DNA of 60,647 bases from Butyrivibrio sp. (GCF_017635265.1 NZ_JAGBLU010000063.1:1-60647); one strand, 5' to 3'; positions 42,126-52,037 are shown, counted from the stretch's first letter. The notes: a model not told the origin generated them from the sequence alone. Made by a program: numbers and translations.

Positions 42126-43475
42126 TTATTTTGTTGTAGAACTTGTCATAGTTGCTTCTATTTCAAGTTCGATATACTCGTCAGGAGCCTGTCTCATGAT
42201 CTTAATCGATACTATATCATCAGGCGAGCAGCCCGCAAGCCTTGTTATCAGATGGTCATAAGTGTTGATGTCGTATCCGTTAAAAGATGTGATGATATCG
42301 CCGCTTTGAAGACCTGCTTTCATGGCGGGGGATCCCATTTCGGTACTTGTAATGTACGCACCGGATGGGAGATTCTGTGTGTTTTGGATGTCCAAAGGAA
42401 CTGTGGCGCCATGGATTCCCAGATAAGGCCTTGGCCTTGCGTTAGAGAGATCTTCTATTAAAGGCTTCAGCTCTGTAATTCCTATTCCACAGATTTGATT
42501 TTGCATGTCTGTAGAGTTATGGGAAGTATCAATTATTCCGATAACCTGTCCCTTAAGATTTATCAGTACACCGGTGGCTTCGCTGCTTCCGTAAATATCC
42601 GTAGTAATGAGCTTGTAGGATGAATCCACAAGGTTTAGAGGGCTTTTTTCAGATGTGACTATGCCAACAGCGATAGAATCCTGAATTCCGATAGGGCTTC
42701 CGACTGCTATGACAGGGGAACCTGTAAGGCTTCCGAGACTTGAACTGCCAAGTTCTGCCGGGGATATGGTCTGTCTGGTATTTTCTGAAAGCTGTGATCT
42801 CTGAACGGTTAAGACACATTGACCGGTGATAGTATCAATAAGGCTGATTTCCGAGGTGGCTGTAGAACCATCGGAGAAAGTGATACCGATCGATTCAGCA
42901 TCGGCCACAGATGCCGAAGGAACTAAAATATATAGGTTAGTGCCATTATCCGCAACAATCAGTCCTGAAGTGGAACCTTTTGTCTCGTAAGAATCTGTAA
43001 ACCAGTTGGAATCGTTGGAAATTGCAGTTACCTTTACGATATGTTTTTCAACCTGTGCCGTGACATTCCTTAAGGATAGAATCATCTTTTCATAATCAGC
43101 AGAGTCAAAAGAATATGAAGCAATGGCCTGATCGATTTGGTCCTTTTGGCTTTCCTCCAGACTTAAAGCCTCGCTTGCGGCAATCTGGTTGTCATCTGCA
43201 AACATTTCCTCGGGAGTGAGCTCTTCGCTCGGAGTTTCCTCGGGAAAAGATACTGCTTCAGGTTCACTTTCCGGATAAAGTTTGTCGCTGAAAACAGGTT
43301 GAAGAATGAGAAATGTCAGACAAGCGACGATGCCAAAAACAACTGCCAGAGAGACTGTTATTAAAGTACGGCGAAGAAGCTTTTTTCTATTTATAGGACG
43401 CTGCTTTATCTTTTCACTGATAAAGTTCGTATCTGCAAGATTACTGTTTTTGTTATCTTCAGGATTAAGTGGCAT
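42126..43475 (-). CDS. Membrane-anchored HtrA/DegP homologue with no catalytic triad, PDZ domain
   Basis: A 449-aa protein: cytoplasmic basic N-terminus, one helix at about 35-60 (TLITVSLAVVFGIVACLTFL), Glu/Pro-rich linker, S1C trypsin-like domain (about 140-320) and PDZ (about 335-440, YLGIHGATVPLD, GSPAMKAGLQSGDIITSFNG). Aligned by eye to HtrA, the His-bearing NNHVV reads PSASV, the Asp-bearing TDLAVL reads TGQCVL, and the nucleophile motif GNSGGPL reads SSEATGVL. All three triad residues are changed (to Ala, Gly and Ala) while the surrounding fold is kept (AVGSPIG, NLKGQVIGI). Probably a binding or chaperone-like pseudoprotease. ATG 43475 follows GGGGGAATATACA; a TTG at 43496 is less likely. 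Confidence 0.82.
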   Translation of the reverse strand: MPLNPEDNKNSNLADTNFISEKIKQRPINRKKLLRRTLITVSLAVVFGIVACLTFLILQPVFSDKLYPESEPEAVSFPEETPSEELTPEEMFADDNQIAASEALSLEESQKDQIDQAIASYSFDSADYEKMILSLRNVTAQVEKHIVKVTAISNDSNWFTDSYETKGSTSGLIVADNGTNLYILVPSASVADAESIGITFSDGSTATSEISLIDTITGQCVLTVQRSQLSENTRQTISPAELGSSSLGSLTGSPVIAVGSPIGIQDSIAVGIVTSEKSPLNLVDSSYKLITTDIYGSSEATGVLINLKGQVIGIIDTSHNSTDMQNQICGIGITELKPLIEDLSNARPRPYLGIHGATVPLDIQNTQNLPSGAYITSTEMGSPAMKAGLQSGDIITSFNGYDINTYDHLITRLAGCSPDDIVSIKIMRQAPDEYIELEIEATMTSSTTK

Positions 43476-43610
43476 TGTATATTCCCCCAAAACCAAACAT
43501 TTAACTTATTATAGACGTTTTTATGGGTTAAATCTAGCCATTAGGGGGCATAAATGATAAACTGTACTTTGGATAATTATGTAAAAACATATGTTAAGGG
43601 CTGGATTTAT

Positions 43611-46004
43611 ATGAACACAAAAGCATTACGTGTACTTGAATATGACAAAATAATAGAAAGACTTTCAGAGCATGCAACATCGGAGCCGGGAAGGAAACTT
43701 TGCCGTGAGCTTGTCCCGTCTTCAGATATTAAAGAGATTCGAAATAATCAGAAAAAAACTGCCGATGCTATTTCAAGGATTTTAAAAAAGGGAGAGACCT
43801 CTTTTGGAGACAACAGAGATTTCGAATCTACTCTTAAGGCTCTTAAAATAGGCAGCGCTCTTGAGCCGGTATCTCTTTTGCGAATAGCTGCATTTCTTGA
43901 TAACGTTAACAGGGTAAAGACCTATGGAAGACCGGCAAGAGATGACGAAACGGGAGATTCTCTGACGGAATCATTTGAACTTCTTGAACCACTTACATTT
44001 GTGGCAGCTGAAATAAGAAGATGTATTGTTTCTGAAGATGAGATAAGTTCAGATGCAAGTCCCGCACTCAGGCATATTAGAAGAGGCATAATGCTCACTA
44101 ATGACAGGATACATGATCAGCTTGGGAAAATGCTGAACGGTTCCATGAGGACATACCTTCAGGATGCAGTTGTTACCATGAGAGACGGAAGATACTGTAT
44201 TCCTGTAAAGGCTGAGTACAAATCGCAGATCAGTGGTATGGTTCATGATCAGTCTTCATCGGGTTCAACTTTGTTTATAGAACCGGCGGCAGTTGTTGAA
44301 CTTAATAACAAGCTCAGGGAGATGGCACTTCAGGAAAGTGCTGAAATAGAGAAGATTCTTTTGGAACTGAGTCTTATGACCGCTGAGCACATAAATCCTA
44401 TCAAATATAATTCAGACATTATGACTGACCTGGATTTTATATTTGCAAAGGCTTCCTACGCACTTGAGATTGGCGGTACAACTCCGATCTTTAATGACAA
44501 TCACGCCTTTGATATCAGGAAAGGAAGACACCCGCTCATTGCCAAAGACAAGGTAGTTCCGATTGATGTCTATGCAGGTAAGGATTTTGATATGCTGATC
44601 ATCACGGGACCAAATACCGGCGGAAAAACTGTTACACTTAAGACGGTAGGTCTTTTGACACTTATGGGACAGGCAGGGCTGGCAATACCTGCGGGAGATA
44701 AGTCTGAGCTGTCGGTTTTTAATGAAGTATATGCTGATATCGGAGATGAGCAGAGCATTGAGCAGTCTCTTTCTACATTTTCTTCGCATATGACCAATAC
44801 GGTATCAATCCTTGAGAATGCAGATGAGAACTCGTTGTGTCTTTTTGATGAGCTTGGAGCAGGTACGGACCCTACGGAAGGGGCAGCTCTTGCAATATCA
44901 ATACTTAACGACCTTCATAGCAGGAAAATAAGGACATTGGCAACCACCCACTACAGTGAGCTTAAGGTATACGCCTTAAATACTCCGGGGATAAAAAATG
45001 CCAGCTGTGAGTTTGACGTGGAATCCTTAAAGCCAACCTATAAGCTTCTTATAGGTATTCCCGGAAAGAGTAACGCTTTTGCAATTTCTTCCAAGCTTGG
45101 ACTTCCGGACAGAATAATTGATGCTGCCAAAGAGCAGATAAGTACAGATGATAAAAAATTTGAGGATCTTTTGGCAGATCTTGAGAAAAGCAGAAAGATC
45201 ATTGAGAACGAAAGACTTGAGATTTCCGAATATAAAAAGGAAGTAGAGCAGCTAAAATCACAGCTGGAAGAAAAGAGATCAAAACTTGACAGTCAGAAGG
45301 ACGACATTTTAAGAGAGGCCAATGAAGAGGCCAGAGCTATTTTACAAGAAGCCAAGGATCTTGCGGACGAAACCATAAGAACATTCAGAAAAGCGGGACC
45401 AAATGCTTCGATGCAGGATCTTGAAAGAGCAAGAACAAGCGTCGGACAGAAAATATCAGACAAGAACAAGGCTATTTCCAAGAAAAAAGAGCAGTCTAAA
45501 GAAACCCATCCTATTTTGAAGGAGTCACAGCTAAAGCTTGGCGAATCGGTAAAAATAGTTTCAATGGGACTTAAAGGAACCATCAGCTCCAAGCCTGATA
45601 AGGATGGCAATCTCTATGTTCAGTGCGGAATAATGAGAACAAAGGCGAATATCAGAGACCTTGTTCTGATAGGCGATGATGATGCCAAGACTGCCATGAA
45701 GAAGTTTTACGGAAGAACAAGCGGAAGTTCCAAGATGGATCTATCCCGTTCCGCCAATATCAGAACAGAGATAAATCTTATAGGTAAGAACAGCGATGAT
45801 GCAATAGCAGCTCTTGATAAATACCTTGATGATGCTTATATGTCACATCTTAATAATGTCAGAGTTGTTCATGGTAAGGGATCAGGTATTCTGAGGCAGG
45901 CTGTTCATACATATTTAAAGGGTGTTCCTTATGTGAAATCCTTTAAGCTTGGCGAATTTGGAGAAGGTGACGCGGGCGTCACAATCGTAACTTTTATTAA
46001 ATAA
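43611..46004 (+). CDS. mutS2: MutS2-family ATPase/endonuclease
   Basis: A 797-aa MutS2 protein. Core helices occupy residues 1-300. The ABC-type ATPase has Walker A in GPNTGGKTVTLKT near residue 335 and the Walker B region LCLFDELGAGTDPTEGAAL around 405. A coiled coil (about 510-600) leads to a C-terminal Smr nuclease domain with INLIGKNSDDAIAALD and VRVVHGKGSGILR. MutS2 acts on recombination intermediates and, in some bacteria, on collided ribosomes. The frame opens at 43554, but MNTKALRVLEYDKI matches the usual family start, so ATG 43611 is used. It heads a run with a response regulator 11 nt downstream. Confidence 0.94.
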   Translation: MNTKALRVLEYDKIIERLSEHATSEPGRKLCRELVPSSDIKEIRNNQKKTADAISRILKKGETSFGDNRDFESTLKALKIGSALEPVSLLRIAAFLDNVNRVKTYGRPARDDETGDSLTESFELLEPLTFVAAEIRRCIVSEDEISSDASPALRHIRRGIMLTNDRIHDQLGKMLNGSMRTYLQDAVVTMRDGRYCIPVKAEYKSQISGMVHDQSSSGSTLFIEPAAVVELNNKLREMALQESAEIEKILLELSLMTAEHINPIKYNSDIMTDLDFIFAKASYALEIGGTTPIFNDNHAFDIRKGRHPLIAKDKVVPIDVYAGKDFDMLIITGPNTGGKTVTLKTVGLLTLMGQAGLAIPAGDKSELSVFNEVYADIGDEQSIEQSLSTFSSHMTNTVSILENADENSLCLFDELGAGTDPTEGAALAISILNDLHSRKIRTLATTHYSELKVYALNTPGIKNASCEFDVESLKPTYKLLIGIPGKSNAFAISSKLGLPDRIIDAAKEQISTDDKKFEDLLADLEKSRKIIENERLEISEYKKEVEQLKSQLEEKRSKLDSQKDDILREANEEARAILQEAKDLADETIRTFRKAGPNASMQDLERARTSVGQKISDKNKAISKKKEQSKETHPILKESQLKLGESVKIVSMGLKGTISSKPDKDGNLYVQCGIMRTKANIRDLVLIGDDDAKTAMKKFYGRTSGSSKMDLSRSANIRTEINLIGKNSDDAIAALDKYLDDAYMSHLNNVRVVHGKGSGILRQAVHTYLKGVPYVKSFKLGEFGEGDAGVTIVTFIK

Positions 46005-46015
46005 ACGGGGGAAAT

Positions 46016-46717
46016 ATGGTTACTAAACAGAAAATTCTTATTGTGGATGATGACAACAACATTGCAGAGCTCATATCTTTGTATCTGGTAAAAGAGTGCT
46101 TTGAGACAAAGATATGTAATGACGGTGAATCAGCAATCAATACTTTTGATACCTTTAAACCAAACCTTATATTACTTGACCTGATGCTTCCGGGCATCGA
46201 CGGTTATCAGGTTTGCAGGGAGATAAGAACCAAATCCCAGACACCTATAATCATGCTTTCGGCAAAGGGCGAGGTTTTTGATAAGGTTCTCGGTCTTGAG
46301 ATGGGGGCAGATGATTATATGGAAAAGCCCTTTGACTCCAAGGAACTGGTAGCACGAGTAAAAGCGGTTTTAAGGCGCTTTAAACCGCAGGTTCAGGAAG
46401 TGACTGAATCCAATGACAAGGTTGTCAGATATCCGGACCTTGAAATCAATATGACAAACTATTCAGTAAACTATATGGGAGAACGTGTGGATATGCCTCC
46501 GAAGGAATTGGAACTTCTATATTTCCTTGCTGCATCTCCGAACCATGTTTTTACCAGAGAACAGCTCCTTGACCAGATCTGGGGCTATGAATATGTGGGA
46601 GATACCAGAACTGTAGACGTTCATATCAAACGACTTCGTGAGAAATTAAGTGATCATGAGAATTGGCGTCTTGCTACAATCTGGGGAATAGGATATAAGT
46701 TCGAGGTAACAGAATAA
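46016..46717 (+). CDS. OmpR/PhoP-family response regulator
   Basis: A 233-aa regulator. The receiver domain has the acidic pocket DDDNN (11-15), phospho-acceptor D55 in LILLDLMLPG and the Lys in MEKPFDSKEL. The C-terminal winged helix (about 135-230) carries LELLYFLAASPNHVFTREQL and TRTVDVHIKRLREKL. The ATG follows GGGGGAAAT. It directly abuts its histidine kinase gene with no gap, and mutS2 lies 11 nt upstream, so all are probably one operon. The stimulus is unknown. Confidence 0.95.
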   Translation: MVTKQKILIVDDDNNIAELISLYLVKECFETKICNDGESAINTFDTFKPNLILLDLMLPGIDGYQVCREIRTKSQTPIIMLSAKGEVFDKVLGLEMGADDYMEKPFDSKELVARVKAVLRRFKPQVQEVTESNDKVVRYPDLEINMTNYSVNYMGERVDMPPKELELLYFLAASPNHVFTREQLLDQIWGYEYVGDTRTVDVHIKRLREKLSDHENWRLATIWGIGYKFEVTE

Positions 46718-48154
46718 ATGAAGAGGACTCTTTATCTGAAGTTTCTTCTTGCATATCTTCTGTTTGGCGTATTTGGATTTGTTGTAGTTGCGACATTTGT
46801 ATACAGCATGACCTATGAAAGACTTCGCAGGGACAAAACTGATAATATGTATCAGGTTGCAACACAGATAGCCAACACATATGCGGCAGACCTTTACAAC
46901 AGTGAAACTTCGCTGGAAGCAGTGCATACACAAATGGTTACTTTGTCCAAATATATGGATAATGAACCCATATGGATAATAAACCCATCAGGGAGGCTGG
47001 TTTTGGATTCTTCCAGAAAACTGGGCCCCGGAGATGAGATAGTTATTGAGGGCTTTGATCCTTCTGTACTTGGAGGCTCTTACTATACTACCGGCAACTT
47101 TTGGGGCTCTTTTAACGAAGAAGTGATAAGTGTATTTGCTCCGATAACTGCCAATTACAAGGTTCAGGCATATGTGGTAATACATGAGCCGGTATCTGAC
47201 CTGGTGGAATCAGCCAATGAGTTTTTGAACATCTCATATCTGATGCTGATAGTTCTTTTCCTGCTGTCGCTTATTATTCTTATCTTTTTTACAGAGCTTG
47301 TGTATATTCCGCTGCGTAAGATAACTAAAGCAACGGAGCAGTATGCGGCAGGAAATATGGGATATGAATTTTCTGTTGAATCAGAGGATGAAATGGGATA
47401 TCTTGCGGCATCTCTTTCCTATATGGCAGGAGAAATTGCCCGTTCGGAGGATGATCAAAAGAAGTTTATTGCAAATGTTTCACATGATTTCAGGTCTCCG
47501 CTTACATCTATCAGGGGCTATCTTGTGGCAATGCAGGATGGCACAATCCCGCAGGATATGCATGAAAGGTATCTTGGAATAGTAATAAATGAAACAGACA
47601 GATTAACCAAGCTTACCAATGAGCTATTGACCTTGAACAATCTTAATACGAAGGGCATGATGCTTAACAAGTCTGATTTCGATATTAATCAGACTATCAG
47701 AAAAGTTGCGGAGTCTTTTGAAGGAACCTGCAGGAATAAAAAGATTGCAATAGAACTGGTTCTGACGGATGAGAAAATGCTGGTAAACGCGGATGTGGAT
47801 AAGATTCAGCAGGTGCTCTACAATCTGGTGGACAATGCCATAAAGTTCAGTCATCATGATTCATCCATCAAAATTGAAACTACAGAGAAACACAGCAAGG
47901 TTTTCGTTTCAGTCAAGGATAGCGGAATTGGAATTCCCAAAGAGGATCAGAAGCTTATTTTTGACAGATTTTATAAGTCAGACTCGTCCAGAGGAAAGGA
48001 TAAGAAGGGCACAGGGCTTGGCCTTTCTATCGTAAAAGAAATAATTAAAGCCCACGAAGAAAATATTAATGTCATCAGCACGCCGGGCGTTGGAACCGAG
48101 TTTATTTTTTCTCTGCCAAAGTCTGCAGTAATGGATGCTGATGATGAGGAGTAA
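46718..48154 (+). CDS. Sensor histidine kinase (HAMP-HisKA-HATPase)
   Basis: A 478-aa membrane kinase: helix 1 at about 7-29, extracellular sensor of about 140 residues, helix 2 at about 172-194, HAMP domain 195-246, HisKA with phosphorylated His256 in ANVSHDFRSPLTSIRGYL, and HATPase with NLVDNAIKFS, DSGIGIPKED and GTGLGLSIVKE. It is the cognate partner of the response regulator immediately upstream. The pattern resembles the VicK/PhoR class. trmL begins 5 nt after its stop. Confidence 0.95.
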   Translation: MKRTLYLKFLLAYLLFGVFGFVVVATFVYSMTYERLRRDKTDNMYQVATQIANTYAADLYNSETSLEAVHTQMVTLSKYMDNEPIWIINPSGRLVLDSSRKLGPGDEIVIEGFDPSVLGGSYYTTGNFWGSFNEEVISVFAPITANYKVQAYVVIHEPVSDLVESANEFLNISYLMLIVLFLLSLIILIFFTELVYIPLRKITKATEQYAAGNMGYEFSVESEDEMGYLAASLSYMAGEIARSEDDQKKFIANVSHDFRSPLTSIRGYLVAMQDGTIPQDMHERYLGIVINETDRLTKLTNELLTLNNLNTKGMMLNKSDFDINQTIRKVAESFEGTCRNKKIAIELVLTDEKMLVNADVDKIQQVLYNLVDNAIKFSHHDSSIKIETTEKHSKVFVSVKDSGIGIPKEDQKLIFDRFYKSDSSRGKDKKGTGLGLSIVKEIIKAHEENINVISTPGVGTEFIFSLPKSAVMDADDEE

Positions 48155-48159
48155 TTGAA

Positions 48160-48654
48160 ATGCATATAGTTTTACATCAGCCGGAGATACCACAGAACAC
48201 AGGAAATATCGGAAGGACCTGCGTTGCCACAAACACAAGTCTTCATCTTATAGAGCCACTTGGCTTTAGTATCAATGAAAAGGCCCTTAAAAGAGCCGGA
48301 ATGGACTACTGGCCAAAGCTCGACGTTACCAAATATATTGACTACGAAGATTTCAAGGCAAAGCATCCGGGAGCAAAAATCTGGTATGCAACAACAAAGG
48401 CAAAACATTCATATACCGATGTTTCTTTTGGAATGGACGATTATATAATGTTCGGAAAAGAGAGCGCCGGGATTCCTGAGGAAATTCTTGTTGATAACGA
48501 AGAAAACTGTATTCGTATTCCTATGGGTGAAGACATAAGATCCTTGAATTTATCTAATTCAGTGGCGATAGTTTTATATGAAGCACTTAGACAAAATGAG
48601 TTTAAAGGCCTTGAGAGAGAAGGCGAACTTCACAGGCTTCATTGGAAAGAGTGA
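48160..48654 (+). CDS. trmL: tRNA (cytidine/uridine-34-2'-O)-methyltransferase
   Basis: A 164-aa SPOUT methyltransferase of the TrmL (YibK) family, methylating the ribose at tRNA wobble position 34. Motif 1 is QPEIPQNTGNIGRTC (8-22), followed by LIEPLGFSINEKALKRAGMDYW, and the knotted C-terminus has FGKESAGIPEEIL and IPMGEDIRSLNLSNSVAIVLYEA. Length is typical. It is probably co-transcribed with the two-component system; this linkage looks incidental. Confidence 0.95.
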   Translation: MHIVLHQPEIPQNTGNIGRTCVATNTSLHLIEPLGFSINEKALKRAGMDYWPKLDVTKYIDYEDFKAKHPGAKIWYATTKAKHSYTDVSFGMDDYIMFGKESAGIPEEILVDNEENCIRIPMGEDIRSLNLSNSVAIVLYEALRQNEFKGLEREGELHRLHWKE

Positions 48655-48758
48655 TTGTCTAAGGAATATCACTAAACTTAACGAAAAAAAGTGATTACCG
48701 GGATATTCAAATACAGTTCCTAAGGCAAGAGATTTTTGTGTAAAAGAATGGATAATGT

Positions 48759-50588
48759 ATGAGTAAGAAAATAAAGACAGATTGCAAATATCAAAAAGAT
48801 GATCTGCTTACAGTAGAAATAACAGACATAGGAAATGACGGAGAGGGCATAGGCAAGGTTGACGGCTATACCCTCTTTATTAAAGATGCGGTAATTGGTG
48901 ATAAAGTAAGTGCCAAGATAATGAAGGCAAAAAAGAACTATGCCTATGCCCATTTGGAAAAGGTTTTGGAGCCATCTGTTCACAGACAGGAAGCAAGATG
49001 TCCTATTGCGAGACAGTGCGGCGGATGCCAGCTTCAGAACATGACCTATGAGAGGCAGCTTGAGTTCAAGCAGAATAAAGTAAGGAATAATATTGTCCGA
49101 CTGGGCGGATTTGATGAGTCTTTTATCGACAGTATCATGGAGCCGATAATCGGTATGGAGGAGCCCTGGAGATACCGAAATAAAGCGCAGTATCCAATAG
49201 GGACAGATAAGAATGGAAAGCCTGTTGCCGGCTATTATGCAGGAAGAACTCATAGTATTATTCCTGTTGATGACTGCTTTATCGGAGTTGAGGAAAATAA
49301 AGAGATTCTGGATATTGTACTTGCGCACATGAAAAAGCATGGTATAGCTGCGTATGACGAGGCAACGGGCAAGGGGCTTATAAGGCATGTGCTTATTAGA
49401 AAAGGCTTTACCAGTGGGCAGATAATGGTGTGCCTTGTTATCAACTACAGAGGGAAAAATTCTAAGGAAAATACAGCATCTGCAAAGAGGCAAAATGAAC
49501 TTTCTAATGTGAAAGGTAGTGAAAATAATCTAAGGTTTAGTGACGGAAGTGGAGTAGAATTTATCGCGGCTCAGAATGAGCTTGTTAAGGCCTTACAGAG
49601 TATTAGTGGAATGACTAGTATCTCTGTCAATATAAATACTGAAAAGACAAACGTAATAATGGGCAGAGAAGTACATACTATCTGGGGAAAGGATACGATT
49701 TCAGATACTTTGTGTGGTCTTGAGTTTGAAATTTCACCTCTTTCTTTTTATCAGGTTAATCCCAAACAGGCTCAAAGGCTTTACGAGCAGGCAATTACCT
49801 ATGCCGATTTAACCGGGAATGAAACTGTATGGGATCTGTATTGCGGAATAGGAACAATATCTTTGGCTATGGCGAAGTCTGCAGGGAAAGTCTATGGAGT
49901 GGAGATTATTCCTGATGCAATAGAAGACGCCAAAAGAAATGCCTCTAGAAACGGCCTTGGTAATGCTGAATTTTTCTGCGGAAAGGCAGAGGAAGTGCTT
50001 CCGGAATTCTATGATAGAGAAAGTGCAAAGGCAGCAGGAAAAACGAGTGATGCTTCAGCTCTCCATCCGGATGTGATAGTTGTAGACCCGCCTCGCAAGG
50101 GCTGTGATGAGAAGTGTCTTGAGACAATGCTCAAGATGAGCCCTGACCGTATTGTATATGTCAGCTGTGATTCAGCAACCCTTGCCAGAGATCTGCGAAT
50201 CCTCGCAGATGGTGGCTATTCATTGGAAAAGATTCGTGCTTGCGATATGTTCAGTTGGTCCGGACATGTGGAGACTGTTGTGCTTTTGTCCCAACAAAAG
50301 CCAGATGATCATATTGAGATAGAGATTAATCTGGATGAGATTGATGCTACAAGTGCTGAGTCGAAGGCTACATACAAGGAAATTGAGGAATGGGTGCAGG
50401 AGCACTACGGATTTCATGTAACAAATCTGAACATTGCACAGGTTAAGCAAAAGCATGGAATTATAGAACGTGAAAACTATAATAAGCGAAAATCTGAGAA
50501 TAGCAGACAGCCTGGATGTCCGGAAGAAAAGGTTAAAGCAATAGAGGATGCTTTGAGACATTTTCAGATGATTTCTGATGAATTATAA
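48759..50588 (+). CDS. rlmD: 23S rRNA (uracil-C5)-methyltransferase with C-terminal extension
   Basis: A 609-aa RumA-family enzyme. An N-terminal TRAM domain (1-70) is followed by the iron-sulfur cysteines C81, C87 and C90 in RCPIARQCGGCQLQ, the SAM fold (WDLYCGIGTISLAMAKSAG), VVDPPRKGCDEKC and the catalytic Cys in YVSCDSATLARDL. RumA enzymes usually end soon after that motif; here about 105 more residues follow (from about 505), with QQKPDDHIEIEINLDEIDATSA and later KQKHGIIERENYNK. This tail is seen in several Lachnospiraceae homologues. Its first 40 codons recur as a separate fragment at 57462-57583. RumA-type genes are known integration targets of some streptococcal integrative elements. 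Confidence 0.93.
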   Translation: MSKKIKTDCKYQKDDLLTVEITDIGNDGEGIGKVDGYTLFIKDAVIGDKVSAKIMKAKKNYAYAHLEKVLEPSVHRQEARCPIARQCGGCQLQNMTYERQLEFKQNKVRNNIVRLGGFDESFIDSIMEPIIGMEEPWRYRNKAQYPIGTDKNGKPVAGYYAGRTHSIIPVDDCFIGVEENKEILDIVLAHMKKHGIAAYDEATGKGLIRHVLIRKGFTSGQIMVCLVINYRGKNSKENTASAKRQNELSNVKGSENNLRFSDGSGVEFIAAQNELVKALQSISGMTSISVNINTEKTNVIMGREVHTIWGKDTISDTLCGLEFEISPLSFYQVNPKQAQRLYEQAITYADLTGNETVWDLYCGIGTISLAMAKSAGKVYGVEIIPDAIEDAKRNASRNGLGNAEFFCGKAEEVLPEFYDRESAKAAGKTSDASALHPDVIVVDPPRKGCDEKCLETMLKMSPDRIVYVSCDSATLARDLRILADGGYSLEKIRACDMFSWSGHVETVVLLSQQKPDDHIEIEINLDEIDATSAESKATYKEIEEWVQEHYGFHVTNLNIAQVKQKHGIIERENYNKRKSENSRQPGCPEEKVKAIEDALRHFQMISDEL

Positions 50589-50618
50589 AATTATAATGTT
50601 CATGGAAAGGAGGAGCTT

Positions 50619-51332
50619 ATGAAATATAAGATTGCTGTTTGTGATGACAACAATGTGGATCAGGACTATGTCATAGGCTTCCTGAATACATGGGCACGTT
50701 TAAATGACAGATCTATTGAAATTCACACTTTTATCTCTGCAGAGGAATTTCTTTTTCAATATGCCGACGAAAAAGATTATCATGTTTTGATCCTTGATAT
50801 TGAAATGGGAAAAATGAATGGTGTGGAGCTTGCCAGAGAAATTCGGCTGGGTAACAGCGAGTTGCAAATCGTTTTTGTTACAGGTTTTCCTGATTTTATA
50901 GCAGAAGGATATGATGTTGACGCTATTCATTACTTAATGAAGCCATTGGAACGAGATAGATTCTATAAAGCTATGGATAAAGCAATAGAGCGTATAAGGT
51001 TGGTTGAACCTTATATCATATTGCAGGAAAAGGGCGAGACTCTCAGGCTAAATTTAAGAAATATATTATATGTTGAAGTGTTTTCGCATTCCTGCGTGAT
51101 TCATACAACAAGCGGTTTGATCGAACAAAAAGTATCCATAACTGAACTAGAGAAAAGTTTCGGAGAGCAGTTTGTTAGAGTGCATCGTTCTTATCTTGTC
51201 AATCTTGAAAGGGTTAAGCAAATCGGCAAAACAGAAATTGCTTTGGAAAACGATGAAATAGTGCCACTGTCCAGGCGAAAATATAACGAAGTGAATCTTG
51301 CATTTATCCGGTATTTTAAAGGAAAGATATAA
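50619..51332 (+). CDS. LytTR-family response regulator
   Basis: A 237-aa regulator with a receiver domain (residues 3-125; acidic D9-D10, phospho-acceptor about D60 in VLILDIEMGKMNG, Lys in MKPLERDRF) and a C-terminal LytTR DNA-binding domain (about 140-235; VEVFSHSCVIHTTSG, FVRVHRSYLVNLERVKQI). This AgrA/VirR type typically regulates bacteriocin, quorum or exporter genes. The start follows AAAGGAGGAGCTT. Six nucleotides separate it from the kinase gene, and the ABC exporter follows, so it probably regulates that exporter. Confidence 0.93.
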   Translation: MKYKIAVCDDNNVDQDYVIGFLNTWARLNDRSIEIHTFISAEEFLFQYADEKDYHVLILDIEMGKMNGVELAREIRLGNSELQIVFVTGFPDFIAEGYDVDAIHYLMKPLERDRFYKAMDKAIERIRLVEPYIILQEKGETLRLNLRNILYVEVFSHSCVIHTTSGLIEQKVSITELEKSFGEQFVRVHRSYLVNLERVKQIGKTEIALENDEIVPLSRRKYNEVNLAFIRYFKGKI

Positions 51333-51338
51333 AAGGCA

Positions 51339-52013
51339 ATGAGTTTATTTGATAGGCTATTTGGAAGAATGATAGACAGACGTATCGCTGAATATCAGTC
51401 TGACTTGATTGAAAAACACTGTGAAGAAGTTCAGCATATTTATAAAACTATGCGCGGTTGGAGACATGATTATCATAATCATATTCAGACTTTGCTCGCT
51501 TTGTGCGGGGATGAAGAGAAAACCAGGGAGTATCTATGGAATCTGAATGCTGATCTGACAACTGTAGATACAGTCATAAAGACCGGAAATGTAATGGTAG
51601 ATGCAATACTAAACAGTAAAATTTCTGTAATGAACTCAAAAGGTATAGAGGTTAATGCAAAAGCTATTGTTCCTGAAAAGCTTTCTGTTTCAGAGATAGA
51701 TTTATGTACAATCATCGGAAATCTTTTAGATAATGCAATGGAAGCAGTAATGCGTGAGGAACAGGATTCCAACAGATTTGTGAGAATATTTGTCGGTATC
51801 TTGAAAGAGCAGTTATACATATCTGTTTATAATTCTATGAACGGGAAACCCCAAAAGGGCAAAAAGAACCAGTATTTATCCACGAAGGGTGGAGATAATC
51901 ATGGATTTGGACTCTCACGTATTGATTATATAGTTGAAAAGAATAACGGATTTATAAATCGTCAGCATGAGGATGGTGTATTTGCTACAGAAATATTATT
52001 GCCTATGAATTAA
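51339..52013 (+). CDS. GHKL histidine kinase without membrane domain (AgrC-like)
   Basis: A 224-aa protein consisting only of the catalytic part of AgrC-type kinases: phospho-acceptor region RGWRHDYHNHIQTL with His43, N-box NLLDNAMEAV (about 130), and G-box GFGLSRIDYIVEKN (about 192). The usual N-terminal multi-helix receptor is absent, and with only 6 nt to the upstream stop there is no room for one. It may be soluble and sense through another membrane protein, such as the downstream ABC exporter. Partner of the LytTR regulator. Confidence 0.88.
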   Translation: MSLFDRLFGRMIDRRIAEYQSDLIEKHCEEVQHIYKTMRGWRHDYHNHIQTLLALCGDEEKTREYLWNLNADLTTVDTVIKTGNVMVDAILNSKISVMNSKGIEVNAKAIVPEKLSVSEIDLCTIIGNLLDNAMEAVMREEQDSNRFVRIFVGILKEQLYISVYNSMNGKPQKGKKNQYLSTKGGDNHGFGLSRIDYIVEKNNGFINRQHEDGVFATEILLPMN

Positions 52014-52037
52014 ATGCCATTCAGGTGCATATTACGA

